Below, piece by piece: positions 45,963 through 57,430 of a stretch of DNA of 64,000 bases. The number at the start of each line of letters is the position of its first letter. Within the stretch, counting starts at the first letter, position 1. Source of the DNA: Anthoceros angustus (taxonomy: Eukaryota; Streptophyta; Anthocerotopsida; Anthocerotales; Anthocerotaceae); the NCBI GenBank assembly GCA_010909165.1, contig MU008172.1, positions 1,116,001 through 1,180,000 of the forward strand, read 5' to 3'. The notes under the pieces are model-generated. The model made no database searches. It had not been told where the DNA came from and worked only from the letters and a program-made list of their open reading frames with translations. Made by a program: the position numbers and the translations under genes.

Positions 45963-48900
45963 CTAAGCCTCCAAGTGACGGTCCCCTTGTTCACTCTTAA
46001 CAGCAGCCTGCAGCGTCTCCGTCATCATTCGAGCGGCTGCTTCCAACGACATTCCTTCCATGTTTGAGGCGCAAGATTTGTCGGCGTCGGGCCAATACTC
46101 GTCCGTCGTCAAAAACTGAAAATGGACATGTAACCAGGCATCGTGAGCTTAAACGACTACAGGAAGGGCAATGCGCGGAAGGAAATTTCAGCTAAACAGG
46201 CAGCGCTCACCTTCACTTGTAGCTGAAGAGATTTGACGTAGTTGATTGCTTTCTCCAGCATGGTTACCAAATCCACCTGCAAGGACGCAAGCTTACAGGT
46301 TAAGCAAGCTGGCGAGCTATCACTATAAAGCAAGCGGGAGTGTAGAAACTTGCGCACCTTGGAGCCGTTGGGAACGAGATCTTGCAGAACCTTGAGCCTC
46401 TCACTTATTCGCTCTCGCCGATGCTGCGACAAAGGGCAAGAGTGCAGAATGTGAGACGTGAGGTTCGAAATGAGCTCGACTAGCGGGCAATTGATCAGCC
46501 GTGCGATGCATTCAACCAGTTGACTTAAAGCTTACCCTTGCAGCGATGCTTTGCGGATCGTTGGCACTGCCCTGCCTAGCCCTTGGCTTGAGATTAGTAT
46601 TGAGCGCGGGACCTACGCTCTTGTGGCTGGCTGAAGTAGAAGTGGAGCACGCCTTGGTCCCGCCTGCGACAGCTGCTTGCACTTGCTGCCCCTGCCCCTG
46701 CCCCTTTGCATTGTCCTGCAATTCAAGCGGAATCAGCCTGAGCCACGGTGGAGTGACGCTCTCCGCGTTCATGAAATTAGAAATTTGCGCCTAATGAAGC
46801 AAAATACATGTAGGCAGTCAGGACGAGCTTACCTTAAGCCTCTTGCAGGCGGGATCCTGCGTGTCGTCCCCGTTCAGCCGCTTGCGCTGACTACACTCGT
46901 TGCTATTAACTTCCACACGGGTGGGGCTGACGTGAATATGATTGCCAGCAGTGGCGACTACGGCGCGCCCGCTGGTATGCACGGGCGCTAGATTATTCAC
47001 CTTGTTGGACTGCCAGGAACCAACGCCAGCAGCGGCAGCTACAGCCTTCCGGGCAGCCTGTGAGACATTGTCGGAATGGCTGGCTACCCACCCGGTGATG
47101 CTGCTGCTCAAGCTGTCCAGAGTCATGGGCTGGCAATAGCTGCTGCTTGCAATTGCTGATCCCAGGGGTAGCTCGAAAATATTTGCCGGCAACGACGTGG
47201 GCCACGACCGCTTGCAGTGAGAATTCCCCTTGTCGTAGGCATGCCCCATGTCGGTGCTCATGCACGGCGTGGCGTGCGTAGCATACTCCCCTTTCACTGC
47301 GACACTGGAGGTGGCGTCCGACACGACTCCCCTTGTGCAAGTGCTGATACCCAGAGACGACAAATTGGGAAGATTATGCTGACTCCGGATCCGCTGCCCC
47401 CCCTCCTCTTGGCTCGCTTCCAAACTCACTCCCTGTAGACTCTCCAGGAACGAGGTGCAGGCAACCACGTCTAAATGAGGTGTCGGAGAGGAGGACTGGG
47501 CATGTGGATGGCTGAATGCTCTGAGCGTGGCCATGGATCCAGAGCTGTTCTTGGTATCGGCGCGCGCACAGCTGGCGAAATGAGCATGGTCCTGAAAATT
47601 GGTCATCTGAATTCCAGCTCCGGATCCGTCGACGCCTGCACTGCTGCGCACTGCTGCATCTAGAACGGTAACTCGCGGAGAATCATCAGACGCTGGAGGC
47701 ACTCCCCCGAATCCCATCGGCTGTGACAGCTGAGAGTTAGCACAGGGCTGATGCACATGTACAGGGGGCCCGGGGTTGGATCCGCTGGCCGAGCCGATGG
47801 GGTAGGCAGGACGCACGCAATCCATCACTCCTCCTGATGATTCCAAGCTCCCGAACAAAGAATTGGACTGCTGCATGATGACGCTGCCTGGCCCGGGCGA
47901 GGGGACCCGGGCCTGCAGAGGCCTGGTGGACATCACTTGGGCCGTGGCCACCGCAGTTGCAGATGCTGCATCATGGCTTTCCGAGGCCTGCATGTTAAGC
48001 ACGCTGCGAGGGGAGTTCCCGGCGCCGGGACCATGACCCTGCGCGGCCGGGCGGGTACCGCTGCTGCTACCGCCCCGCGGAGGGGTGCAGAGAGGAGCCA
48101 ATGGCATTGGACCCTCTTCGTACTTGCAGCGTGGCCTCGACTCCTGGCCTGGTGAAGAGTCGCGAGGCGCTCTGGTGCAGGTGCTGCTCTCAGCAGGCCT
48201 AGGGAGGCTCTGACTCACCAACTGCATGGATATGGCCGGGGCTATTGGACTGACGGCAGCGCCACCATAACTGCATCTGGCGGCTCCGACGCTCAGCTCC
48301 TGGATGTCGTCTTCCAGAATCAATTCGGTTGGATCCAAAATGAAGCCCGAGTCGCCTGTAGCCGGCCACGACATGTCCACACGCTGTCTCTTGGCCCCGC
48401 CCGACAGGTCAGTCTGGGTGCCGGAGTGGACGCCGTCGCTTGCTCCTGAAGAGTGGCTCGCAGCATCCACGTCGCTAGACGTATGAGCTCCTGAGGGTGC
48501 ATCGCCCGAGCCCGTGAACGTGCAAGTGCCTTCGTCGATGTCGGCCCAGGCGGCGGCCCAGCTGGGGCAGTCTTCCGGCCAGCCGCACGACTGAATGAGA
48601 CTGCCGATGTCGCTGCTCAGAGTGTGCAAGTTCATACCACTCCCAGAGCCGGAGCCGGAGCTGGAGCCTGGCTGCGGAAAGCTGGGATGGCCATACAGGA
48701 AGGTCGAGGCCAATTGGTCGTCCGGACCCAAGGACGCGGACGCGGCCCGGAGCGTAGTCGACGATGACGGACTTCGAGCAGAAGGCGGCTGCAGGTTGAA
48801 GAAGGGCAGGCGAGGGTTGGCGCCATGCAGGAACACATCGGTTGTACCGTGCAACTGGGACTCGGCCAACCCTGTTCCCACTCCCACTCCTGCAAGGCTC

Positions 48901-49247
48901 TTGGGGAGATGATGATAGTCGCGATGCGATAGCAGCCCCAAGCTGGACGCAGCACCTCCGGATCCTGCGTGGAGACCTGGCAGATAGCTGCTGGGAGACA
49001 CAGGAGTCTTGCCCGCTTGCAACAGGCGGGGCGTCTGGCTTGCAAAGCTGCCATTTGCCGTTACAGCTGCAGCTTGGTTAACGTTGGCACCGCACATGCC
49101 CACCATGGAGAAGTTGTCGTTGCTGGCCAGCAGATGGCCGGCAGGATGCCAAGATGAACGCAAGATACCCGGATCCTTGGCTAAAGGGTTGCAGTGCAAC
49201 ACCGTCTCTGTCATATTGGCAGTGCTCCTGGACGAACGGAAATTCAT
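45963..49247 (-). CDS. bHLH transcription factor, RSL class I (RHD6-like)
   Basis: RSL class I factors switch on rhizoid and root-hair cell development in land plants. Five exons: 46833-49247, 46536-46715, 46358-46423, 46211-46276 and 45963-46115, all in frame; 959 residues. Exon 1 encodes ~805 residues of Ser/Gly/Pro-rich, low-complexity sequence, as expected for an activation region. Two basic clusters ([15 protein letters not shown]) close exon 1. The bHLH lies at about residues 855-910: [28 protein letters not shown], then [20 protein letters not shown]. The basic region has the H-E-R pattern of E-box binders. The DEYWP after helix 2 and the [11 protein letters not shown] helix are the class I RSL hallmarks and separate it from class II. 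The C-terminal tail is short. Exon boundaries inside the bHLH (22 codons each) match the usual plant pattern. Confidence 0.9.
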
Positions 49248-49292
49248 AACTCGGACTGGTCTGCTCCAATGTCGAGGTCCAGTTGTAGATCC

Positions 49293-49300
49293 GATATATA
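49293..49300 (-). promoter_or_regulatory. Possible TATA box of the bHLH gene
   Basis: TATATATC on the minus strand, about 46 bases upstream of the start codon. If used, the leader would be very short, so it may instead lie within a longer leader. Confidence 0.25.
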
Positions 49301-49839
49301 GATAAAAGAGACCACAGGTGCACCAGGTCTCTCACCAGTGTTACTTGTGAACGCTGTCTTATTCCACGATGCTTGAAGAAAAAATATTGAGTAGATACTG
49401 GATGCTCACACGAGTCGACATGAGTCCGAGAATAATCTCTGAAAAAATTGCTAGCAGATCAGTCCTTGCAGTGTGTACAGTGAGGTGAAAAGTCACACAC
49501 GTTTGTACTTGCAGCAGGAACCTGGAGCCAACAAACATGTGTCCACACGTAAATACATTTGGTGACAAACCAGACTTAATAAGGGCAACCAGAAAGTGTG
49601 TAAGAGCAACTAACCAGGAAGAACTGTATGCATCAGCAACTCTCCCCAAAAGCCAGCGCCGTGACTTTTAGACAGGAGCATGCTCGAGCTAAGTAGTGGA
49701 GCAACAACCAGTAGACAGACCTGGAAGAGGGCCCAGCCACAAGAGGAAACAAGTTAGTGGCATCGTTAGTGAATCCAGCTACTACTACTTGTGTGGCGCG
49801 GGGAACGGAATCACGACAAGACAAGGGTCATGGGAAAGC
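49301..49839. other. Upstream region of the bHLH gene
   Basis: No coding exon recognised. Probably promoter or 5' leader/intron sequence of the bHLH gene. Confidence 0.4.
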
Positions 49840-51697
49840 GATGCAGGGATGTGGACTTACTTTATACTCCACCCGCAGAAATGAAAAGAGTGTTGGTGTT
49901 GCAGACTCGACTTCGCATCAAATGAGCCAGGCGCACTCGTTTGAGCTACTGGTTCACAGTCGGAATAGTGGCAAAGCACACATGAAAGTAACTAATCCCA
50001 GATTGATCAGGGTCAGCAGTCATAAGCCAGCCTTCCAGCAGGTGCCCTCAGCATAGTCTCAAACACACACTAGCTCAGCTTAGGGTGGGAGAGCAAAGAA
50101 ACGTGTGACCCTCGAAAGGTGCTCGCGTTGGGTGATGGTCTGGGCACAGTCGGAATATTATTTGCATCGGTAGAGTGGAGGAGCGTGTACGGGTGGGACA
50201 GAAGGCAGGAAAGGCATATTGATGAGGCAGGTCTGATTCAAGAGATTACTATCGGTGGGGGAGATATTTAATGTCTTCATCCTTGAGACTGAGGCTAGGC
50301 GGGGAGAGTGGAGGATGAGGTTGAGAAGACCCCTGGATGTTGCATTCACATCGGGAGCAAGAATGAAGAGAAGGGCAAGAAGAAACAGGACACCAAAGAA
50401 AACGAGGCTAGACGGAATATACAGAGGAAGAAGGGACCAGGGCACACCCTTGGGAAGGAGAAGGCAGATGAGGCCAAAGGAGGTAAGTTAATGGGCAGCA
50501 GCAGCAGCAGGAGTTGAAGACATAAAATAAGCAAGGGTGGAGTGGAGAGGTGTATTTACAGAGGAGAAGAGAGGAGAGGAGAAGACGGCGGTGCAAGAAT
50601 GAAGCTCAGGCGGACTTGGTCGGGACGTGTGTAGGTGGTGGCAGCCGCTGTGGAAGTATCAATCTTTGAGCAAAGCCCCTCGGAACCTTGTTAAAAACTG
50701 AACTGAGCTGAGCTGTTCCTGCACTCGATACTCCAGCTTGGGACTCGGAGGCGAAGATGATGTCGTGATGATGCAGGGATGTGGACTTTATACTCCACCC
50801 GCAGAAATGAAAAGAGTGTTGGTGTTGCAGACTCGACTTCGCATCAAATGAGCCAGGCGCACTCGTTTGAGCTACTGGTTCACAGTCGGAATAGTGGCAA
50901 AGCACACATGAAAGTAACTAATCCCAGATTGATCAGGGTCAGCAGTCATAAGCCAGCCTTCCAGCAGGTGCCCTCAGCATAGTCTCAAACACACTAGCTC
51001 AGCTTAGGGTGGAGAGCAAAGAAACGTGTGACCCTCGAAAGGTGCTCATCGCGTTGGGTGATGGTCTGGGCACAGTCGGAATATTATTTGCATCGGTAGA
51101 GTGGAGGATGTGCATGGGTGGGACAGAAGGCAGGAAAGGCATATTGATGAGGCAGGTCTGATTCAAGAGATTACTATCGGTGGGGGAGATATTTAATGTC
51201 TTCATCCTTGAGACTGAGGCTAGGCGGGGAGAGTGGAGGATGAGGTTGAGAAGACCCCTGGATGTTGCATTCACATCGGGAGCAAGAATGAAGAGAAGGG
51301 CAAGAAGAAACAGGACACCAAAGAAAACGAGGCTAGACGGAATATACAGAGGAAGAAGGGACCAGGGCACACCCTTGGGAAGGAGAAGGCAGATGAGGCC
51401 AAAGGAGGTAAGTTAATGGGCAGCAGCAGCAGCAGCAGGAGTTGAAGACATAAAATAAGCAAGGGTGGAGTGGAGAGGTGTATTTACAGAGGAGAAGAGA
51501 GGAGAGGAGAAGACGGCGGTGCAAGAATGAAGCTCAGGCGGACTTGGTCGGGACGTGTGTAGGTGGTGGCAGCCGCTGTGGAAGTATCAATCTTTGAGCA
51601 AAGCCCCTCGGAACCTTGTTAAAAACTGAACTGAGCTGAGCTGTTCCTGCACTCGATACTCCAGCTTGGGACTCGGAGGCGAAGATGATGTCGTGAT
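49840..51697. repeat. Tandem duplication, two ~0.93-kb copies
   Basis: Copy 1 about 49,840-50,763, copy 2 about 50,764-51,697. They are nearly identical, including two open frames on the plus strand (50,255-50,491 and 51,180-51,416) with the same translation. Differences include a CAG microsatellite of different length (about 50,496 and 51,421) and a few short indels. The junction shares GATGC with both outer borders. The plus strand is strongly purine-rich in the middle of each copy. No protein family is seen; probably a duplicated stretch of regulatory or leader sequence of the bHLH gene. Confidence 0.9.
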
Positions 51698-54209
51698 GAT
51701 GCGGGGAGGTCCAGTTGGAAGCAATGCAATAGGAGCCGCCGCCGGCGGCCGGCTCCGGCTCCAGGCAACAACCACAGTTTCAAGATCTCCTACCCTGTCT
51801 ACCCTTGGAGGTGAAGGGGAGAAGCCGAGGGCTTGAAACCAGGCGAGCCCAGGTGAATGAGAGACCTCAGCCCCGGCTCCAAGCCAGCAGAAAGTCCCCG
51901 GCCCCGAGAGAAGCCGAGGCTCGCAGCTGGCAAGCCACACCGAGGAGCAGCAGGCCCCTGACCGCAGAGGCGCAGCCGCCGGCGTCCCAGGACAGGGTAG
52001 GGGGGACGCCCCCGCTTGTAGCCTTCATAAAAGTGCTTGTTTGGGTAGGAAGTGCGGGAAAGAGAGTGGGCGAATTAGGTTGGGAAGTCGGGTCCTGACA
52101 TCAAGCAAGGATAGGGGATGGGCAGGGCAGCTTCTGGGTGAGCGAGGGGAGTCCAATCCCAGTAGGCTGCCCGACACTAGAGTTGCTAGGGCTGTGTAGC
52201 TGGAACAAGAGGGTGTAGCTAAGCTATAACGTTCAGGGCTCAAGTCAAGAGCTGGGCTGAGCACACCTGGCTAAGTGTATGTCTAGAGCTGAAGAGGTGT
52301 GAAAGTAGACTAGCTAGTAGTGCACGGGGGACCGACCCCGGCACGGCCCAGCGCACAAGAAAAGGCGATAAAAGATTTCTAGGAGCTAGTGGTGGGAGAG
52401 GAGAAACTTGCTTGCTGCTGCTGTTTCAAGTCGTAGAGGACTTGCTGAAGAGCGCGCGCAAGTATTGCAATCCTACTCGTCACTTCGGCTGTCACCCCGT
52501 AGCCACCCCCTAACACCTGCAGTCCTTTCAACCCATTGCGCCGTCAGAGCAGTCCGCGAACTGAGAACCCGAGCAGAAACTAAGGCGGCGGCGGTGGAGG
52601 AGTTTAGCAGGAACCGGCGAGGACAGGAACAGCAGAGCAGACGGACTTGTGTGCGAGTGCGAGAGACATGAAAGACATGGTCTAGGTTGGTGGCGTCAAG
52701 GGATGCGTTGGCTGCAGCGGCAGCAGTACAGCGTTGGAACACGACAAGATAATGGGTGGGAGATGCAAAGATGCGGAAGCAGGCGCGCTCGCAAGCAACC
52801 TCGAGTGGTTGCAACCGAGTTCAAGGGCCGACGGAGAAAGAGGCGGAGGATCCAGGTGAAGGGCAGGCACACTAGCGAGACGTACGTAGTCTGCTGCAGA
52901 AGCTCTCCACCGTTGTGACCAGGTTGCTGACAGCAGAGGTCGGGACAAGGGTGGAGCAGCAGCCTAGGCCTGAAGCAGGTAGGTGGTGGAAGACGGAGTG
53001 AGCCTCGATGTGGGAAGGGAGAAAAGCGGGAGGCTCTGAGAGAAGAGTTGGGGTGTGAAGCAGCAGCTACAGAAGATCCAGAGCATAGGTTGAAGGTCGG
53101 GTAGCGGCGTCCATGGCTAGGGGGTGGGAAGCTGGCGACAAACCGAGCGGTGCGACGAGAGGAAGAGGCACGAAGATTGTGACTAGACGGGGCAAGCTTG
53201 GAAAAAGTTGGCAAGGCTTGCACAGACACAGTGAGGAAGGCCTAGGCCAAGGCGAGTGAATCTCCACGGCACGGCACGGCGCAGCGGAAGCAAGGAGGCA
53301 GCTTGCAAGGAGCAGCAGCGAGCGAGCGAGAGCAGCGGCGGCGACGAGCGGAAGAGAGGGGCTAGCGAAATGGCGAGAAGGGGGCACACACGCACGCGGA
53401 AGGAGCGAGAGACCGAGAGAGCGAGAGGAAGGAAGGCGAAGGCGCGGAGGAGGGAGCGGGGGAGCGGACAGGCGTGGGCACCTTAACAGGGGCCCGGGGC
53501 CCGCGCGGGGAGGGGAGGGAAGGGAAGGTGGTAGACAGAGGTGAGAGAGTGAAGGGTATCCACCCACTGGGTCGAGGTGTCAGACTGGTACTACAATGCC
53601 GTTCCGTAGGAGAATAGAAAGGGAAAGTGATGCCGATGGATGGAAGGGAAGGTAAGGGAAGCAAAAGGAACGCCCGCGCGTTGACTCCAAGTATCAACGG
53701 AACGGTGGCAGCGGGCAGAGGGCAGAGGGCAGAGGGCAGCGGGCAGCGGGGCAGCGGGCAGGGCAAGTTGCGCGCGGGTCCCGGGTCCCGCCTCCCGCCT
53801 CCCGCCTCCCTGCTCCAGTCCGGGTCCCCGGCCGACAGGTGCTGCCACTGCCTGTCGGTCGCCTGTTCCGCTACACACCGCTTCAGGCCAAGAAAGGCAA
53901 AGGCGGAGGCACGCAGGCGGTGCACGACCCTGCAGCCGGGCCCGCTCCCGTTGACAAACCACTCGCTCCGGGACAAGGCAACATGCGGCAGGCGAGGCGG
54001 GGATGTCACCGCCACCTCACCGGTGCCTAGGCCACGTGCATCCCAGTGCGCTGCCAGATTCCCCGGTTCCCCGGTCACTTTATCTTCCGCCACACAGAGT
54101 CCTATGGGCGTGCAAGGGCAAGTGCAAGCTGCAGCGCAGCGTGCAGCGTGCAGCGGGGGGATGTCATGGCATGTTCGCCTCGTTGCGGGCCCCTCGCCAT
54201 CATGGCGGG

Positions 54210-54290
54210 GGACGGGACAGGACGGGACAGTGCGGCACGGGACGGGACAGGACGAGACAGGACAGGACAGGACGGGACGAGGCTGCACGG
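54210..54290. repeat. GGGACAGGAC-type minisatellite
   Basis: About eight imperfect copies of GACGGGACAG / GACAGGACAG in direct tandem. Confidence 0.8.
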
Positions 54291-54427
54291 GACGGAGGAC
54301 GAGCAGACAAGGGAGGCCGCCACATCCAGTCCTCCCCAGCCCCATCAGCTACTACCCCCACGCCGTGAGCCGTGACAATCCATTGCCCTGCCCTGCCCCT
54401 TGGAACCGTGTCAAGCCGCCGCTACCT

Positions 54428-54482
54428 CTTCCTGTTCCTGTTCCTGTTCCTGTTCCTGTTGCTGTTGCTGTTGCTGTTGCTG
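54428..54482. repeat. (TTCCTG)n(TTGCTG)n hexamer microsatellite
   Basis: Four or more TTCCTG units pass directly into four TTGCTG units. It is the same kind of two-phase hexamer tract seen near several gene starts in this window. Confidence 0.85.
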
Positions 54483-54500
54483 TTTGCGGCCGCGGCCCAG

Positions 54501-57430
54501 CAGCATGTCTACCGCCTCACAAGTTGCACACCTCCAAATTCTTTGGAATTCACCCACCGGCACGACTCTCTCTCGCTCCCCCACACACATTACATTACTC
54601 TTTGTGTACACCTTTTACTCCATTCCGTAGGCTTTGCTTTACAATTCATCCTCAAGCACGTAGGTCCAGGGATAATTTTATATTAGATTTCATAATGAAC
54701 GGGTTTTATCATGGGACTCATCACTCAAACATATAAAACAAATATTCATTAAATAATATATTATTATCAATCTAAGTTAAGTATGTTTATAACAAATTAA
54801 TGGAAGAATTTGAAATCGGGTGGGGTCAGATCACGGTTGGGATGGGGTGCTACCCAGCTCTTGTTGTTGAAAAAAATCCTATGGGATCGCCTTTTATAAA
54901 AAGCCCTACATGGTTGCATGCTGTAAAAAGCCCTACGTGGCCGCCCATTGCAATGCCTTTCAAGGCTACTATGAATCAAATTCACAATCAAAGAAAGTGA
55001 AATAATATGAAGGCTGAGAAAGAAAGAGAAGCCAAGGAGGGAAGCCGTACAATCCATCAACCATGTTTGAGAAATGACAAAGAACACAACTCATTATTAC
55101 ATAAGAAACCCACTTGAACTTGCTATACTTGGAGTCTAAAAATTCCCCCTCCTTAGATTTTCATTGAAATGCTCTAAGATCATGCTTATTTACAACATTG
55201 TGTGCATTGAGTATGACTTCTTCCTCTTCTTAGACTTTTATTGAAGTGACATAACATCTTCATTCATATTCACTTTGTTCCCTATAAAGTAGACACCATC
55301 GTCATAACCCAAAGCAAAACATCTATATAACGGAAAGTCATACTCAATCAACGTTCCCTCTTAGGATCTTGCCTAGGGTAGAAAGCTCATGCAATTCCCA
55401 CACCCACCTCCAATAATATACGACAAATATTTTGTAGCATTATGTGATGTCACTGTTACTAAGAAAAAAACTTTTGAAGTTCAAAACATAAGGTTATTAT
55501 TATAAATAATATTAATATAATTATAACAATAAAAGAAAATTAAAAAATTACTTATAATGTATACCATGGATAAGTTTCGAGATAGCTTGTTAACTTATTC
55601 ACAACCATGGATATAATTATATTCCAATGTATGTAATCACCATACCCACAAAACCTCGCAAAGAGTTTGGAGATCATATAAAACTGTCAAATTTTGGTAC
55701 GTACAAAATATTTCAACTCCTCGGACTCGTATTTCGTACCACAAGAATATTATATTATATTTCTTACAATGAATCCAAGGCTTGTGAACTTGAGTGCACA
55801 ACATGTTTATAATGTGTAATTATAATATTTAAACTAGAATTCTTTAATTTTTGACGTTTTATTTTTATTAATAATTTATTAAATATTAATTTTTTCTGCA
55901 AGATTTTCTAAAATAGGTATAGAAATATGAAACACTCGAGTAGTATCTACACACATATTACATACATATTTGGATCAAAGTACGACAGGCAGCACATGTA
56001 CGTGTGTCCGTATGACGTTGAACCCTCATACGTGTGGTGAGATCTTTGTTCCTGATCCGGGCATGCGGAACAGCGGTATGTACATATGTACAGTACTGGC
56101 TACCCTAATATGCAAGCAAGCCGAACCCGGGAGCCGGGACCCAGGGGGCTGGGGAACTGGGGGGCTCGGGGACTGGGGGACTGGTCTCTCCCATTGGGAT
56201 CTTTTCATCTCTCAACAACCCTCCAGTGAAGTGGCAAAAAGCATACAAACCGCCTTTTTGGTCTGAGGATCTTCAGGATCTCTGTTTCATGCACCAGCGC
56301 CAAAGTTCTACATACCGTCCCCTTTCTAAGTTGGCTTCCATTTCTCCGTCTGATTACCACGCATACTGCTCCACCGACAGTATGGGGCGTGACACGCCCT
56401 GTAGTGCTGCACCCGGCACCCTGCACAGCCACCTTGACGGTGACAAACCGGGTGACAGCAGTGACGCCTACTACTTGCACACATTTTATATGTAGAAACG
56501 TACTCCAGGTGCAAAAGTGCTCTGATATACTACATATTCTACTACTTGCTCAGCCTACCTTCGCCTGGGCCCTAGCCCGGCCTAGCCCCTAGCTCTGACG
56601 AGGGGCTTAACATAAGGCTCTATATAAAATTAGCAACCCCCTGTACTGTGACTAGTGCAGCCAGAAGTCCATGAGAAGCTGCTTCTACAAACTAGAATCG
56701 GAATGGAATGGGAATGGGAATGGGAATGAGAAGGGGATCGGAATGGGAATCACTCTCCAATTATCAGTTCAGTTCCCGAGGAGCAACCGATGAGTTGAGT
56801 CACAATCCGTGCGGCGAGCATGTAAACCCCCAACAGAGGAAGGTGATACATATCTAGCTATCTCGACGAGATCAACTCTGAAACACATTATCATATCCTA
56901 CTATTGCCTCAACATCAGCAGCATATCCACCTTCCTATGTCCCACCTTCAGCTACCTGCAGGTGCAGCCAGCAGGGCAGGCAAATATCCTATGCTGTCGA
57001 CTGTAACTGTTCGCAGCTTACCCACTTTTCCAACTTGTTCAATAATTCAGCTACTGTGACTCATTCCACGCTTTCAACCAGCGCTATAGTAGACAAGCCA
57101 TGATTCATGTGGACAGCCAGGGCCTGTCTGCATGCCTACCTAGTAAGTACCCTGCCTTGCTCAAGCGTACCAGCTGCTTCACTTTACACTTTTCTCTAGA
57201 TCTGCCCGAGCATCCACTAACTGCTAAGCACTCCTCGGCCAGCTTACCGCAACACGCACGCTTGTCGGATCTTTCAGGTAACAATATCAGTCGTCAAGGA
57301 AACGACTCTTGCTGCTTATCATAGAGTGGCTGGCCCGCAGAGTCGTGGCCACCCAGCTTTCCTCCCATATTCCTCATCCGCTACGATGCAAAACAGAAAA
57401 CAATGAGCATCTTCACTCCAACTTTCTCTC
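54501..57430. other. AT-rich intergenic region, no supported gene
   Basis: About 2.9 kb. 54,640-56,000 is AT-rich with only short frames. A CCAGGGGGCTGGGG-type repeat lies at about 56,140-56,190, and a GGAATG hexamer repeat at about 56,697-56,755. A short exon-like frame at 56,226-56,495 has no recognisable family. Confidence 0.45.
56697..56755. repeat. (GGAATG)n imperfect hexamer repeat
   Basis: Imperfect repeats of GGAATG/GGGAAT over about 58 bases. Confidence 0.75.

Larger units (their letters stand above)
51698..54500. other. GC-rich, repeat-rich non-coding tract
   Basis: About 2.8 kb with strong G and A bias on plus between 52,500 and 53,550. Includes GGGCAGA/GGGCAGC minisatellites (53,712-53,765), a GGGACAGGAC-type minisatellite (54,210-54,290) and hexamers TTCCTG then TTGCTG (54,428-54,482). 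Two long overlapping open frames (minus 53,362-54,345 and plus 53,627-54,736) are explained by the high GC content and simple repeats. No domains or splice signals support a gene. Confidence 0.55.

Noticed and set aside
50255-51416. Repeated 78-codon basic open frame in both copies of the 0.93-kb duplication
   Set aside because: Its conservation follows from recent DNA duplication, and the Arg/Lys content follows from purine bias on the plus strand.
53362-54736. Two long overlapping open frames (327 and 369 codons) on opposite strands
   Set aside because: They cover the most GC-rich and repeat-rich stretch, where stop codons are rare by composition. Both translations are Pro/Arg/Gly-rich with simple-repeat runs and no domain.
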